Positions 36,388 to 45,276 of a stretch of DNA of 64,000 nucleotides are shown here, one piece after another. The translations under genes were made by a program, and so were the position numbers. The notes below the pieces were generated by a model. The model had not been told where the DNA came from. It worked only from the letters and a program-made list of their open reading frames with translations, and did no database searches. The stretch is taken from assembly GCA_963728045.1 (NCBI GenBank), contig CAVSIE010000002.1, positions 744,001-808,000 on the forward strand. Reading direction: 5' to 3'. The DNA is from VRUE01 sp963728045. Its GTDB lineage: Bacteria; Actinomycetota; Thermoleophilia; Solirubrobacterales; 70-9. Numbering within the stretch: position 1 is the first letter of the stretch; each line of letters opens with the position of its first letter.

Positions 36388-37026
36388 ATGCCAAAGCTGA
36401 AGCTGCAAATCTCGATCTCGCTGGACGGCTACGTTGCCGGCCCGAACCAGAGCGAGGAGCACCCGCTGGGCGAAGGCGGGGAGGCGCTGCACGACTGGGT
36501 CCTGAAGCTCGCCGCCTGGCGCGAGCCGCACGGCAAGGAGGGCGGCGAGGTCAACGCCAGCACCGAGGTCTTCGAGGAGGGGTCCGGGAACACCGGCGCG
36601 ATCGTGATGGGCCGCAATATGTTCGGGGGAGGGCCCGGCCCCTGGGACGACGATCCCTGGCAGGGCTGGTGGGGCGACGAACCGCCATTCAAAGTGCCGG
36701 TCTTCGTCGTTACCCACCACGAGCGCGAGCCGCTGGTCAAGGGCGAGACCACCTTCATCTTCGTCACCGGCGGGCTCGAGCCGGCGCTCGAGCAAGCACG
36801 AGAGGCGGCCGACGGCAAGGACGTCTCGCTTGCCGGCGGCGCCAGCGTGATCCAGCAGCACCTGGCAGCGGGCGAGGTCGACGAGATGTGGATCAACGTC
36901 GCCCCCGTCCTGCTCGGCGGAGGGACGCGGCTGCTCGACAACGTCGGCCCCGAGATCGGGCTGGAGCAGCTTCGCGCGATCGAAGGGCCGGACGCCGCCC
37001 ACCTCAAGTACCGCGTGACGAGCTGA
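36388..37026 (+). CDS. Dihydrofolate-reductase-like/RibD C-terminal family protein
   Basis: 212 residues. The opening KLQISISLDGYVAGPNQSE, GAIVMGRNMFGG in the middle and VSLAGGASVIQQHLAAGEVDE near the end follow the DHFR-like RibD-C pattern that binds NADPH. It is probably an NADPH-dependent reductase of unknown substrate. The ATG lies 22 bp from the divergent tRNA-Val; a TTG three codons upstream is less likely. It precedes the SDR gene by 8 bp. Confidence 0.87.
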   Translation: MPKLKLQISISLDGYVAGPNQSEEHPLGEGGEALHDWVLKLAAWREPHGKEGGEVNASTEVFEEGSGNTGAIVMGRNMFGGGPGPWDDDPWQGWWGDEPPFKVPVFVVTHHEREPLVKGETTFIFVTGGLEPALEQAREAADGKDVSLAGGASVIQQHLAAGEVDEMWINVAPVLLGGGTRLLDNVGPEIGLEQLRAIEGPDAAHLKYRVTS

Positions 37027-37034
37027 GCAACAGG

Positions 37035-37790
37035 ATGGAGCTTGGGCTGGAGGGACGCGTCGCCCTGGTGATGGGCGCGAGCCGCGGGATCGGGCGTGGG
37101 ATCGCGGCGGCGCTGGCGCGGGAAGGAGCGAAGGTGGCGATCGCCAGTCGCTCGCGGGAGAAGCTGGAGGAGGCGGCCGCCGAGATCGAGGGCGACGTCA
37201 CCCCCTTCGTCGCCGATGCCACCGACCTGGAGCGGCTCACTGAGCTTCCCGAGGAGGTCGAGACGGTGCTGGGCTCGGTCGACGTCCTCGTCGCCAACGC
37301 CGGCGGCCCGCCGTTCGGCGGCGCCCTCGACCACGGGCTGGACGAGTGGGAGACCGCCTACCGCTCGCTCGTCCTGGCGCCGCAGGTGCTCGCCGGGGCC
37401 GTCGTGCCGGGGATGCGCGAGCGCAGCTGGGGGCGGATCGTCAACGTCGGCTCCAGCTCGACCCGCGAGCCGATTCCCGGCCTCAACCTCTCCAACGCCC
37501 ACCGGATGGCGGCGATCGGCTTCCTGAAGACGCTCTCGCGCGAGGTCGCCGCCGACGGCATCACCGTCAACACGGTCGCCACCGGGCGCTTCGCCACCGA
37601 GCGGCTGGCGGATGCCGGAGGCTCCCTCGAGGCGGCCGAAGAGGCCGCGCGACACGAAGTGCCGGCCGGCCGGCTCGGCCGGCCCGAGGAGTACGGCGAC
37701 CTCGTCGCCTTCCTCTGCTCCGAGCGGGCCGCTTACCTCACCGGCACCGTGATCCCGCTCGACGGCGGGATGCTGCACGCAGCATTCTGA
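37035..37790 (+). CDS. Atypical short-chain dehydrogenase/reductase lacking the YxxxK pair
   Basis: 251 residues. The NAD(P) motif GASRGIGRGIA (about 15-25), NAGG and VNVGSSST are present, so the Rossmann fold is intact. At the catalytic position the canonical Tyr-x3-Lys is replaced by LSNAHRMAAIGFLKTLS, with no tyrosine and no lysine at the +4 spacing. SDRs with an SNxxR block at this site form a known divergent group annotated as FabG-like. Whether it reduces ketones is uncertain. It is probably co-transcribed with the DHFR-like gene. Confidence 0.85.
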   Translation: MELGLEGRVALVMGASRGIGRGIAAALAREGAKVAIASRSREKLEEAAAEIEGDVTPFVADATDLERLTELPEEVETVLGSVDVLVANAGGPPFGGALDHGLDEWETAYRSLVLAPQVLAGAVVPGMRERSWGRIVNVGSSSTREPIPGLNLSNAHRMAAIGFLKTLSREVAADGITVNTVATGRFATERLADAGGSLEAAEEAARHEVPAGRLGRPEEYGDLVAFLCSERAAYLTGTVIPLDGGMLHAAF

Positions 37791-37792
37791 GT

Positions 37793-37841
37793 CACGCGTC
37801 TGCTCCAGCCCTCCCTATAGGAGGGTAGAAGCAGACGCGTG
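37793..37841. terminator. Nested hairpin between convergent genes
   Basis: Outer arms CACGCGTCTGCT (37793-37804) and AGCAGACGCGTG (37830-37841) are perfect inverted repeats. Inside, CCCTCC (37809-37814) pairs with GGAGGG (37820-37825) around a 5-base loop. It fills the 59-bp gap between the SDR and lysS stops and would terminate both directions. Its two-level layout recalls the 95-bp elements elsewhere in the window, without sequence identity. Confidence 0.75.
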
Positions 37842-37849
37842 CGCGGATG

Positions 37850-39304
37850 TCACTCGGCGGCCTCGCGCAGGGTCGGGAAAAGGATCACCTCGCGCAGGTT
37901 CTCCGCCTCGGCGAGGACCATCAGCAGGCGGTCGATGCCAACGCCGGAGCCGCTCATCGTCTGCATCCCGTATTCGAGCGCCTGCACGAACTCCTCGTCG
38001 TTCGGCTGCGGCGCCTCCTCGGCCCCTTTTTCCTGACGCCTACGCTGTTCGACGAATCGCTCCCGCTGTTCGATCGGATCGTTGATGTCCGAGCCGCCGC
38101 CGAGGACCTCGATCCCGGCGACGATCCCGTCGAAGGCCTCCGCCAGCTCGGGATGCTCGGGGTGGGCGGGCACCAGCGGCCAGACTTCCCGCGGCAGGTC
38201 GTAGAGGAAGGTCGGCTGTCTCAGCGTCGGCTCGACAAGCTTGGCCTGGATCGTCTCCACGACCGAGCCCCAGTCGGCCTTGGGGTCGACGTCCTCGTCG
38301 AGGATATGAATCAGCTCCTCGCGACTCGCCTCGAGGATGTCGACTCCGGCGCGCTCGCGCACGGCGTCGCGCAGCGAGATCCGCTCCCACGGGGCGGCGA
38401 AGTCGATCGTCTCGCCGTCGCGCTCCACCTTGGTCGTCCCCAGCACCTGCTCGACGACGGTCGAGATCAGGCCCTCGGTGTAGGCCATCACGTCTTTGTA
38501 TTCGGCCCCGACCTTGAACCACTCCATCATCGTGAACTCGGGGTTGTGCTGGGGCGATATGCCCTCGTTGCGGAAGAACTTGCCCAGCTCGTAAACGTTC
38601 TCGAAGCCGCCCACGACCGCCCGCTTCAGGTGGAGTTCGGAGGAGATGCGCAGGACGAAGTCCTGGCCCAGCGCGTTGTGGTGGGTCTCGAAGGGGCGCG
38701 CTGCGGCGCCACCCGCCAGCCCCTGCAGCATCGGCGTTTCCAGCTCTACGAAGTCGTGCCCGTTCATGTAACTGCGGATCGCCGCGATCAGCTTCGCCCG
38801 CATCAGGAAGATCTCGCGGGTGCGCTCGTTGGCGATCAGGTCGAGCTCGCGGTGGCGGTAGCGGGTCTCCGGATCGGAGATGCCATGGAAGAGGTCGGGC
38901 GGGTCGCGCAGCGCCTTCGCCAGCAGCGTGCATTCGCGCACCTCGAGCGCCAGCTGACCGCGCTTGGTCACATAGAGATCTCCCTCGACGCCGACGACGT
39001 CGCCGATGTCGAGAGCTTCGATCCGCTCGAAGGCCTCGTCGCCGAGCGCGTCGCGGCGGGCGTAGGCCTGCATCGTGCCGGAGAGGTCGCGCAGATCGAA
39101 GAAGGCGGTCTTGCCGTGGCCGCGCTGCCCGGTCAGCCGTCCGACGATCCGGTAGGACCACTGCGAGTGCTCGCCCGCGCCCAGCTCCTCCGGGTCGTGC
39201 GCGTCGAGGACCGTCGCGATCTTGGCGCGGTCGCGAAAGGAGCGAGCGTACGGCTCGATCCCTTCGGCGCGAAGCCGTTCGGCCTTTTCGAGGCGCTCAG
39301 ACAC
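37850..39304 (-). CDS. lysS: Lysyl-tRNA synthetase, class II
   Basis: 484 residues from GTG. An OB-fold anticodon-binding domain (about 45-150) precedes the class II core. Motif 2 is FRNEGISPQHNPEFTMMEW and motif 3 is GSGVGIDRLLMVL near the C-terminus. It charges tRNA-Lys. Length and motif order are normal for the bacterial enzyme. Confidence 0.97.
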   Translation of the reverse strand: MSERLEKAERLRAEGIEPYARSFRDRAKIATVLDAHDPEELGAGEHSQWSYRIVGRLTGQRGHGKTAFFDLRDLSGTMQAYARRDALGDEAFERIEALDIGDVVGVEGDLYVTKRGQLALEVRECTLLAKALRDPPDLFHGISDPETRYRHRELDLIANERTREIFLMRAKLIAAIRSYMNGHDFVELETPMLQGLAGGAAARPFETHHNALGQDFVLRISSELHLKRAVVGGFENVYELGKFFRNEGISPQHNPEFTMMEWFKVGAEYKDVMAYTEGLISTVVEQVLGTTKVERDGETIDFAAPWERISLRDAVRERAGVDILEASREELIHILDEDVDPKADWGSVVETIQAKLVEPTLRQPTFLYDLPREVWPLVPAHPEHPELAEAFDGIVAGIEVLGGGSDINDPIEQRERFVEQRRRQEKGAEEAPQPNDEEFVQALEYGMQTMSGSGVGIDRLLMVLAEAENLREVILFPTLREAAE

Positions 39305-39325
39305 GCGGCGGAAAGTAACAGTCGT

Positions 39326-40084
39326 CTATGCGGGCCGGGCGAGCGTGCCGTGCCGGCGCCGGACCGCTGCCAGCCAGATCGCCCCTGCGAGGAGCATCGC
39401 CAGACTCTCCAACTGAGCTGTGGTCAGGCCGAGGGCGACGTCGTCGTTGCGGCGGACGAACTCGACCAAGAACCGCTCGCCGCCCGCGTAGAGGAGGTAG
39501 AGGGCGAAGAGGACGCCGGTGCGGAAGCGGTCGCGCAGTTGCCAGAGCAGCCAGGCGCCAAAGCCCATCGCAAGCGCCTCGTAGACCGGCGTCGGGTGGA
39601 CCTCCTGCTCGGTGGGGACGGTCCCGTCCGGATATGCCATCGCCCAGGGCCCGTCCCAGGGCTTGCCGTAGTCACCGTCGCCGGAGAGCTGGCAGCCGAT
39701 GCGGCCGACCGCGTAGCCGAGCGCAAGCGCGGGCGCCGCCAGGTCGAGCAGGGCGAGACCGAGGAAGCCCCGGTACCAGGCCCAGAGCAGCACGGCGATG
39801 GCGCCGCCGATCGCGCCGCCGTACCAGACCAAGCCGGAGCCAGAGAAGACGTTGCCGAGCAGGTCGTCGCTGACGCTGTCCCAGTTCTCGACCAAGAAGT
39901 AGAGGCGCGAGCCGACGATGCCGCCGATCAGCGCCGCGAACCCGATCTCGTAGGCCCAGTCGACAGGCTTGTCGAGCTCCTTCAGCCGCTTCGCGATCAG
40001 CGCGCCCGCGGCGAGGAAGGCAAGCGCGAACATCAGGCCGAAGGTCTGCAGAGTCAGCGGCCCGATGTTGATCTCGGGATACAC
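39326..40084 (-). CDS. lgt: Prolipoprotein diacylglyceryl transferase
   Basis: 252 residues, seven or so membrane helices. The Lgt signature is GRIGCQLSGDGDYG, with the conserved GSRLYF upstream and HPTPVYEAL later. It adds diacylglycerol to the lipobox cysteine of exported lipoproteins, such as PotD and the small lipoprotein in this window. It starts with GTG 6 bp after the argF stop and runs toward lysS. Confidence 0.96.
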   Translation of the reverse strand: MYPEINIGPLTLQTFGLMFALAFLAAGALIAKRLKELDKPVDWAYEIGFAALIGGIVGSRLYFLVENWDSVSDDLLGNVFSGSGLVWYGGAIGGAIAVLLWAWYRGFLGLALLDLAAPALALGYAVGRIGCQLSGDGDYGKPWDGPWAMAYPDGTVPTEQEVHPTPVYEALAMGFGAWLLWQLRDRFRTGVLFALYLLYAGGERFLVEFVRRNDDVALGLTTAQLESLAMLLAGAIWLAAVRRRHGTLARPA

Positions 40085-40090
40085 GGCGGG

Positions 40091-40978
40091 CTAGCCGTCG
40101 CCGACTAGCGCCTCGAGCAGCGCCTTCTGCGTGTGCAGGCGGTTCTCCGCCTGGTCCCAGACGGCGGAGCGCTCGCCGTAGAGCACCTCGGCGGTGATCT
40201 CCTCGCCGGGATGCGCCGGCAGGCAGTGCAGAACGATCGCCTCGTCCTTGGCAGCGCCCAGCAGGTCGGCGTCGACCCGGAAGGGCGCCAGGTCGGCGCG
40301 CCGGCGCTCGGCCTCCTCCTCGTCGCCCATGCTGACCCAGACGTCGGTGTAGATCGCGTCGGCGCCCGCGGCCGCGGCGCGTGGGTCATCGGTCAGCGTC
40401 GCCCCGTGATCATCATCCAGCTGGTAACCAGGCGGCGCCGCGATGACGACCTCGACGTCGGCCAGCGCGCCTGCGATCGCCAGCGAACGGGCGACGTTGT
40501 TGCCGTCGCCGACGTAGGCGACCCGGAGACCGGCAAGCTCGCCGAAGCGCTCACGCAGGGTGAGCAGGTCGGCCAGCGCCTGGCAGGGATGGTGGAGCGG
40601 CGTCAGCGCGTTGATCACCGGCGCCTCCGCCCCGCTCGCCAGCTCGGCGACCGCCTCGTGCGAGCCGGAGCGGATCACGATCGCGTCGAGGTAGCGCGAG
40701 AGCACCCGCGCCGTGTCGCCGATCGACTCGCCGCGCGAGAGCTGCAGTTCGTCGCCGCGCAGGACGATCGGGTTCGCGCCCAGCTCGGCCACGCCGACCT
40801 CGAAGGAGATCCGCGTCCGGGTCGAGGGCTTCTCGAAGACGAGGGCGACGCTGCGGCCGGCGAGCGCCTCGGCGCCGGCCCCCTCCCTCCTGCCGGCCTT
40901 CAGCTCGAGCGCGCGGTCGAGCAGCTTGCCCAGCTCGAAGGCGCCCAGCTCTTCGCCTGTGAGGAAGTCGCGCTTCAA
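40091..40978 (-). CDS. argF: Ornithine carbamoyltransferase
   Basis: 295 residues. The carbamoyl-phosphate motif STRTRISFE, the HPCQALADLLT segment and the HCLPAH ornithine loop are all present. It makes citrulline from ornithine in arginine synthesis. I use TTG at 40978 (protein beginning MKRDFLTGEEL); the frame stays open upstream, but that part overlaps the divergent gene. No other arginine gene is adjacent in the window. Confidence 0.95.
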   Translation of the reverse strand: MKRDFLTGEELGAFELGKLLDRALELKAGRREGAGAEALAGRSVALVFEKPSTRTRISFEVGVAELGANPIVLRGDELQLSRGESIGDTARVLSRYLDAIVIRSGSHEAVAELASGAEAPVINALTPLHHPCQALADLLTLRERFGELAGLRVAYVGDGNNVARSLAIAGALADVEVVIAAPPGYQLDDDHGATLTDDPRAAAAGADAIYTDVWVSMGDEEEAERRRADLAPFRVDADLLGAAKDEAIVLHCLPAHPGEEITAEVLYGERSAVWDQAENRLHTQKALLEALVGDG

Positions 40979-41008
40979 GCCGCGGATACTAAGCGGGACA
41001 CTGGGACC

Positions 41009-41836
41009 GTGGAATTCACCGCCGTCGCCTGGAACCTCTTCCATGGGCGCGACTTCCCGCCCGACCCGACCCTGTTCACCTGGCGCTCGCGACTGCTGCG
41101 TGTGAGCGAGCGGGGCGCGACCCACGTCCAGGTCAACCGTGACCTGCTCGACGAGTTCGCGACGGTGCTGGCGGCAGCCGGGTGGGACGTGGCGCTGCTG
41201 CAGGAGTGCCCACCCCGCTTCGCCGAGCCGCTCGCCCGCGCCTCTGGAGCGAAACAGCACCGAGTGCTCACCTCGCGCAACTCGCTCGGCGCCCTGCGCG
41301 CCCTAACCGCACGCATCAATCCCGACCTGATCGCCTCCGGCGAGGGCGGCTCGAACCTGACGCTGGTGCGAGCGGACGGTCCACTCGGCCAGGTCGTCGA
41401 GCGACGCGAGATCGCGATCCACGAGGGGCCGCAGGAGCGCCGGGCGATGGCCTTCACCCGCACCGCTTCCAACCTCTGCATCGCCAACCTGCACGCGAGC
41501 GCCCACGACCCCCGGCTTGCCACCGAAGACGTGCTGCTGGCGGCGGAGACGGCGACTGAGTGGGCAGGAGATGCGCCGCTCCTCTTCGGCGGCGATCTCA
41601 ACCTGCGTCCGGCCGAGACGCCGTTTGCCTTCGAGCAGCTGCGCGAGCGCTTCGGCCTCACCGGGACGACCGCGCCGCGGGCGATCGACCATCTGCTGGC
41701 GCGGAATCTGGAGACGACCGAGCCGCCGGTCCAGTGGCAGCCCGAGCGACGCGAGCTGCCCTGCGATGGCCTCGCCCTGCGCCTCTCCGACCACACCCCG
41801 GTTGAGGCGCGCTTTCGCAACCTGGCGAGCGGGTAG
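41009..41836 (+). CDS. Endonuclease/exonuclease/phosphatase (EEP) family protein, intracellular
   Basis: 275 residues from GTG. EEP motifs are visible in order: WNLFHGRD, LLQECPP (metal Glu), NLHAS, GGDLNLRP and LSDHTPVEA. No signal peptide. The substrate could be DNA, RNA or a phosphodiester. The start is 30 bp from the divergent argF start, leaving little room for two leaders. Confidence 0.86.
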   Translation: MEFTAVAWNLFHGRDFPPDPTLFTWRSRLLRVSERGATHVQVNRDLLDEFATVLAAAGWDVALLQECPPRFAEPLARASGAKQHRVLTSRNSLGALRALTARINPDLIASGEGGSNLTLVRADGPLGQVVERREIAIHEGPQERRAMAFTRTASNLCIANLHASAHDPRLATEDVLLAAETATEWAGDAPLLFGGDLNLRPAETPFAFEQLRERFGLTGTTAPRAIDHLLARNLETTEPPVQWQPERRELPCDGLALRLSDHTPVEARFRNLASG

Positions 41837-41898
41837 AGCCCCGGAGTGAGATAGTCAGCCTGCAACCCCCTGCCAGCCCAGCAATCAGGAGATAGAAG

Positions 41899-42339
41899 AT
41901 GGCCGCGAAAAAACAGACTTCCGCGAAAGCGACCAAAAAAGCCAAAAAATCCACGACGCGGGCCAAAAAACCGGCGGCGAGGAAACCCCAAACAGCACGT
42001 AAAGCGACGCGTAAATCCACCACCCGCGGCCGCAGCTCGAACGGGCTCGACCACAGCGTCGAGCAGTTCCGCAAAAGCCTCGAGCGAAGCGTCACCCTCA
42101 GCCGTGATCGCCTTCAGGATGTCGTCGACGATGCTGTCAAGCGCGGCCGGATGACTCGCGGCGATGCCGAGAAGATGCTCTCCGACCTCGTCAGCAAGGG
42201 GCGGCGACAGACCGACTCGCTGCTGAAAGAGCTGGAACGTCTGGTCAAACAGGCGCGCCGGGAGGTCACAGGCCGAGCACAGCCGGTTCGGAAACAGGCC
42301 ACCCAGGCGGCACGTCGCGCTCGCAAAAAGCTGGGCTAG
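41899..42339 (+). CDS. Lys/Ala-rich histone-H1-like N-terminus with a phasin-like helical domain
   Basis: 146 residues. The first 45 are almost only Lys, Arg, Ala, Thr and Ser, like bacterial histone-H1-type tails. Residues about 50-125 are amphipathic helix (SVEQFRKSLERSVTLSRDRL and SLLKELERLVKQARREV), recalling phasin or PHA-granule-associated proteins. The C-terminus is again basic. It may bind DNA or bridge DNA and granules; function is inferred from composition only. AGGAGAT precedes the ATG. Confidence 0.75.
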   Translation: MAAKKQTSAKATKKAKKSTTRAKKPAARKPQTARKATRKSTTRGRSSNGLDHSVEQFRKSLERSVTLSRDRLQDVVDDAVKRGRMTRGDAEKMLSDLVSKGRRQTDSLLKELERLVKQARREVTGRAQPVRKQATQAARRARKKLG

Positions 42340-43695
42340 GTGGAGCAAGCGACGGGCGAGAGACCGGCGGCCCGCGCGCACCGCGGGGAGCAGCTCGAGC
42401 TGGAGATCGAATCGCTCGCCTTCGGCGGGCGCGGTGTCGCCCGCAGCGGCGGTTACGTGGTCTTCGTATCCGGCGCTCTGCCGGGCGACCGCGTGCGCGC
42501 CGAGGTGACGAAGGCGAAGCGGCGCTTCGCCGAGGCGCGCACGGTCGAGCTGCTGGCGCCCAGCGCCGACCGGGTAGAGGACCGCTGCGCCCATGAGGGC
42601 GAGCCTTGCCCTGGGGCGCCCTGGCAGGGTCTGCCCTACGAGCGCCAGCTCGTCCAGAAGCGCGACCAGGTCGACGAGGCGCTGCGGCGAATCGGCGGTC
42701 TCGACGGCTTCGAGCTGGAGGAGATCGAGCCGGCGCTGGAGCAGTGGCGCTACCGCAACAAGCTCGAGTACTCCTTCGGCGACCGCGACGGCGAGCCGAT
42801 CCTCGGCTTCCACGCGCGCGGTCGCTGGGACCTGATCGTCGACGTCGAGGACTGCCATCTCGCCTCCGAGCGCGGCAACGCGGCTCGCAACGAGGTGCGC
42901 GAGTGGGCCCGAAGCGAAGCGGTCTCCGCCTACGACCGCCGCGGACGCGAGGGCGTGCTGCGCAACCTCGCCGTCCGCGAGGGTCGCCGCACCGGCCAGG
43001 TCCAGACCCGGCTAGTCACCTCAGCGGAGCGCTTCCCCAAACCGCCGGTCGACCTGCACACCATGATCGAGGGCGACTCCGGCGGCACCGACGGCCCGAC
43101 AGGCGTGCTCGGTGAGGAGCGGCTGCGCGAGGAGCTCTGCGGCCTGCGCTTCGAGATGTCCCACGGCGCCTTCTTCCAGACCAACACGGAGATGGCGGAG
43201 CGGCTCTACGCGGTCGCCGCCGAGTATGCGGGGCTGAGCGGAGGCGAGCGGGTCTTCGACCTCTACTGCGGGATCGGCACGATCGGGCTGACGATGGCGG
43301 CGAAGGCGGGTGAGGTCTGGGGCCTGGAGATCGTGCCCGAGGCAATTGCCGACGCCGAGCGCAACGCGAAGCGCAACGGGATCGAAAACGCCCGCTTCCT
43401 GGCCGGCAGCGCCCGCACCGGCGTGCGCCCCCTGCTGGAGCAGGCCGGCAAGCCCGATGTTGCGGTGATCGACCCGCCCCGCGCCGGGCTCTCACAGAAG
43501 ATCGTGCGCCGGGTGCTCGAGTGCGAGGCGAAGCGGATCGTCTACGTCTCCTGCAACCCCACGACGCTGGCCCCCAATGCCGCCCAGATGGTCGAGGCCG
43601 GCTACACCCTGCGCAGCGTGAAGCCGGTCGACATGTTCCCCCAGACCCCGCACATCGAGTGCGTGGCACTGCTGGAAAAGAGCATGGCCGGCTAA
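42340..43695 (+). CDS. 23S rRNA/tRNA (uracil-5-)-methyltransferase, RlmD/TrmA family
   Basis: 451 residues from GTG directly after the stop of the Lys-rich gene. An N-terminal TRAM domain (about 15-75) precedes the methyltransferase core, with VFDLYCGIGTIGL as SAM motif and YVSCNPTTLAPN carrying the catalytic cysteine. It makes 5-methyluridine in RNA. Which nucleotide is modified cannot be told. The Cys-rich stretch (RCAHEGEPCPG then later CH) has fewer cysteines in the FeS pattern than E. coli RlmD. Confidence 0.92.
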   Translation: MEQATGERPAARAHRGEQLELEIESLAFGGRGVARSGGYVVFVSGALPGDRVRAEVTKAKRRFAEARTVELLAPSADRVEDRCAHEGEPCPGAPWQGLPYERQLVQKRDQVDEALRRIGGLDGFELEEIEPALEQWRYRNKLEYSFGDRDGEPILGFHARGRWDLIVDVEDCHLASERGNAARNEVREWARSEAVSAYDRRGREGVLRNLAVREGRRTGQVQTRLVTSAERFPKPPVDLHTMIEGDSGGTDGPTGVLGEERLREELCGLRFEMSHGAFFQTNTEMAERLYAVAAEYAGLSGGERVFDLYCGIGTIGLTMAAKAGEVWGLEIVPEAIADAERNAKRNGIENARFLAGSARTGVRPLLEQAGKPDVAVIDPPRAGLSQKIVRRVLECEAKRIVYVSCNPTTLAPNAAQMVEAGYTLRSVKPVDMFPQTPHIECVALLEKSMAG

Positions 43696-43973
43696 GCCTG
43701 GACGAGGAGGACCATGGTGGCGAGCCCGACGAAGCCCGTCGCCATGCCCACTGCAAGCCCGATGAAACCCTGGGTCATCGTGCGGCGCATTTCAGCCATC
43801 TCGCTTCGCAATTCGCGAATGTCGGCGTCGACCTTTTCGAAGCGCTTATCCACTTGCTCGAAGCGCTGGTTGACCTGCTCGAAGCGTTGGTCGATGTGCT
43901 TGAAGCCGATATCGACCTTTTCATTCAGCGCGTCGAGCCGGTCGTCTGTCCATTCCCTTGCCATCGCCTCCAT
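43692..43973 (-). CDS. Small coiled-coil protein with C-terminal membrane helix
   Basis: 93 residues. Seven-residue units run through DQRFEQV, NQRFEQV, DKRFEKV and DADIREL, an obvious heptad coiled coil, and a C-terminal hydrophobic helix (GLAVGMATGFVGLATMVLLV) anchors it. Similar short proteins are common in actinobacteria and have no assigned role. A second ATG three codons in is possible; GGAGG lies just 2 bp before it, which is too close. Its stop overlaps the end of the methyltransferase gene by 4 bp. Confidence 0.7.
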   Translation of the reverse strand: MEAMAREWTDDRLDALNEKVDIGFKHIDQRFEQVNQRFEQVDKRFEKVDADIRELRSEMAEMRRTMTQGFIGLAVGMATGFVGLATMVLLVQA

Positions 43974-44074
43974 GATGATGCCAGGCCAGCCTGAAAGGTG
44001 TTGTCTGTGGTAGAGGTGGAGTTAGGAAAGCGTCATGGCCTCCATACGAAAGCCAGGCAATAGGCTCCCTCGCC

Positions 44075-44875
44075 ATGAGCAGCGGGCAAGGTAGGGGTTT
44101 CGGAGTCGCCGCAGGGCTGGACCCGGAGGTGGCGCGGCCGCTGGCCGAGCGCTGCGCCGAGCTCGGCTACGGCTCGATGTGGTCGAACGACCATCCGGGG
44201 GCCAAGGGCCTCGAGACGCTCGCCGAGTTCGCCGCCGCGGCGCCCGGGATCGAGCTCGGCGTCGCCGTGATCGCCCTCGACCGCACCCCGCCCAAGCAAA
44301 TCGCCGCCGACCTCGAGCGGCTCGACCTCGACCCGTCGCGCCTCTGGCTCGGCGTCGGCGCCGGCTTCTCGGAGAAGCCGCTGACCCGGATGCGCGAGGC
44401 GCTGCCGGAGCTGCGCGAGCGGCTGCCCGGCGTCCGCCTCGTCCTCGCCGCGATGGGGCCGAAGATGTGCGCCCTCGCCGGCGCCTCCTATGACGGCGCC
44501 TTCTTCAACTGGATGACCCCGGAGTTCGCCGCCGCCGCCCGCCAGCACGTCGAGGCCAGCGCCAGCGAGGCCGGCCGCGACACCCCGCCGGTCTTCGGCT
44601 ACGTCCGCACCGCGGTAGGCCCCGACGCCGCGGGCCGCTTGACAAAGGAGGAGTCCTTCTACCGCGACCTCCACGACGGCTACCGCAACCACTTCGCCCG
44701 CCTCGGCGAGCCGGAGGGCACAGTAGGCGTGGCGGCTGCCGCCGCCCCCGCCGCCCAGTCGGAGCTGGCCCGCTATGAGGAGGTCCTCGACACAGTCGTA
44801 GTCAGAGGCCTCGCCAGCGCCAAGATCGAGCCGATGACCGCACTAGCCGAGGCCGCCGCACCCCCCCGCGACTAG
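44075..44875 (+). CDS. Luciferase-like monooxygenase-family (probably F420-dependent) oxidoreductase
   Basis: 266 residues of TIM-barrel type. The N-terminal AERCAELGYGSMWSNDHPGAKG resembles the entry strand of LLM proteins. RLWLGVGAGFSEKPL is the flavin/F420 phosphate region. The protein is shorter than the usual 300-350 and lacks a long insertion. F420 use is inferred from the taxonomic setting. Confidence 0.82.
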   Translation: MSSGQGRGFGVAAGLDPEVARPLAERCAELGYGSMWSNDHPGAKGLETLAEFAAAAPGIELGVAVIALDRTPPKQIAADLERLDLDPSRLWLGVGAGFSEKPLTRMREALPELRERLPGVRLVLAAMGPKMCALAGASYDGAFFNWMTPEFAAAARQHVEASASEAGRDTPPVFGYVRTAVGPDAAGRLTKEESFYRDLHDGYRNHFARLGEPEGTVGVAAAAAPAAQSELARYEEVLDTVVVRGLASAKIEPMTALAEAAAPPRD

Positions 44876-44876
44876 G

Positions 44877-45205
44877 TCAATTTCGCCAGAAGTAACGGAC
44901 CAGCCGGCTTCCCTCGGCAGTCCAGACGACCTTGTGCCAGCCAACGATGTTCGTTGTCACTGCGTTCACGTAGAGAGCTCCAGCTTGCGCCACCTGTTCG
45001 TAATCGCAAAGGCGTCGTCTCGCAGCGGTTCTTCTACTGGAGGAGGAGGTGGGGAAGGTGGTGGGGGCGCCCCGTATGAGCAGGGGCAAGGCAGACTCTC
45101 GCAGGCAATCCCGTCGTTGTCCGCATCAAGTCGATGGGGATCGCCAGGAAGCAGGTATTCCTGGGCTTCGGCCTGATTGGCGAAATGCCCGCAGTCGTAG
45201 TCCAC
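44877..45205 (-). pseudogene. Remnant of a secreted Excalibur (calcium-binding) domain protein
   Basis: From GTG 45205 the frame encodes an Excalibur-like block (DYDCGHFANQAEAQEYL, then LDADNDGIACESLPC), normally outside the cell. The codons just before it (ITPSAQA) look like a signal-peptide end, but the upstream part lacks a start and a hydrophobic core. The frame ends at 44966 after a Pro-rich linker and an unconvincing tail. A second frame to 44877 encodes a more protein-like end (VVWTAEGSRLVRYFWRN). Loss of the N-terminus plus a frameshift is the simplest reading. It fills the roughly 400-bp gap here. Confidence 0.5.
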
Positions 45206-45276
45206 TGCCTGTGCCGATGGCGTGATGCGAAGCCCAGGCGCGTCATCCGCGGGTGCGTCCGCGCAGCGGCGCCCGC

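Noticed and set aside
37847..40108. A 753-codon open frame on the plus strand
   Set aside because: It lies opposite lysS and lgt, whose motifs are complete, and reads as a low-complexity antisense shadow.
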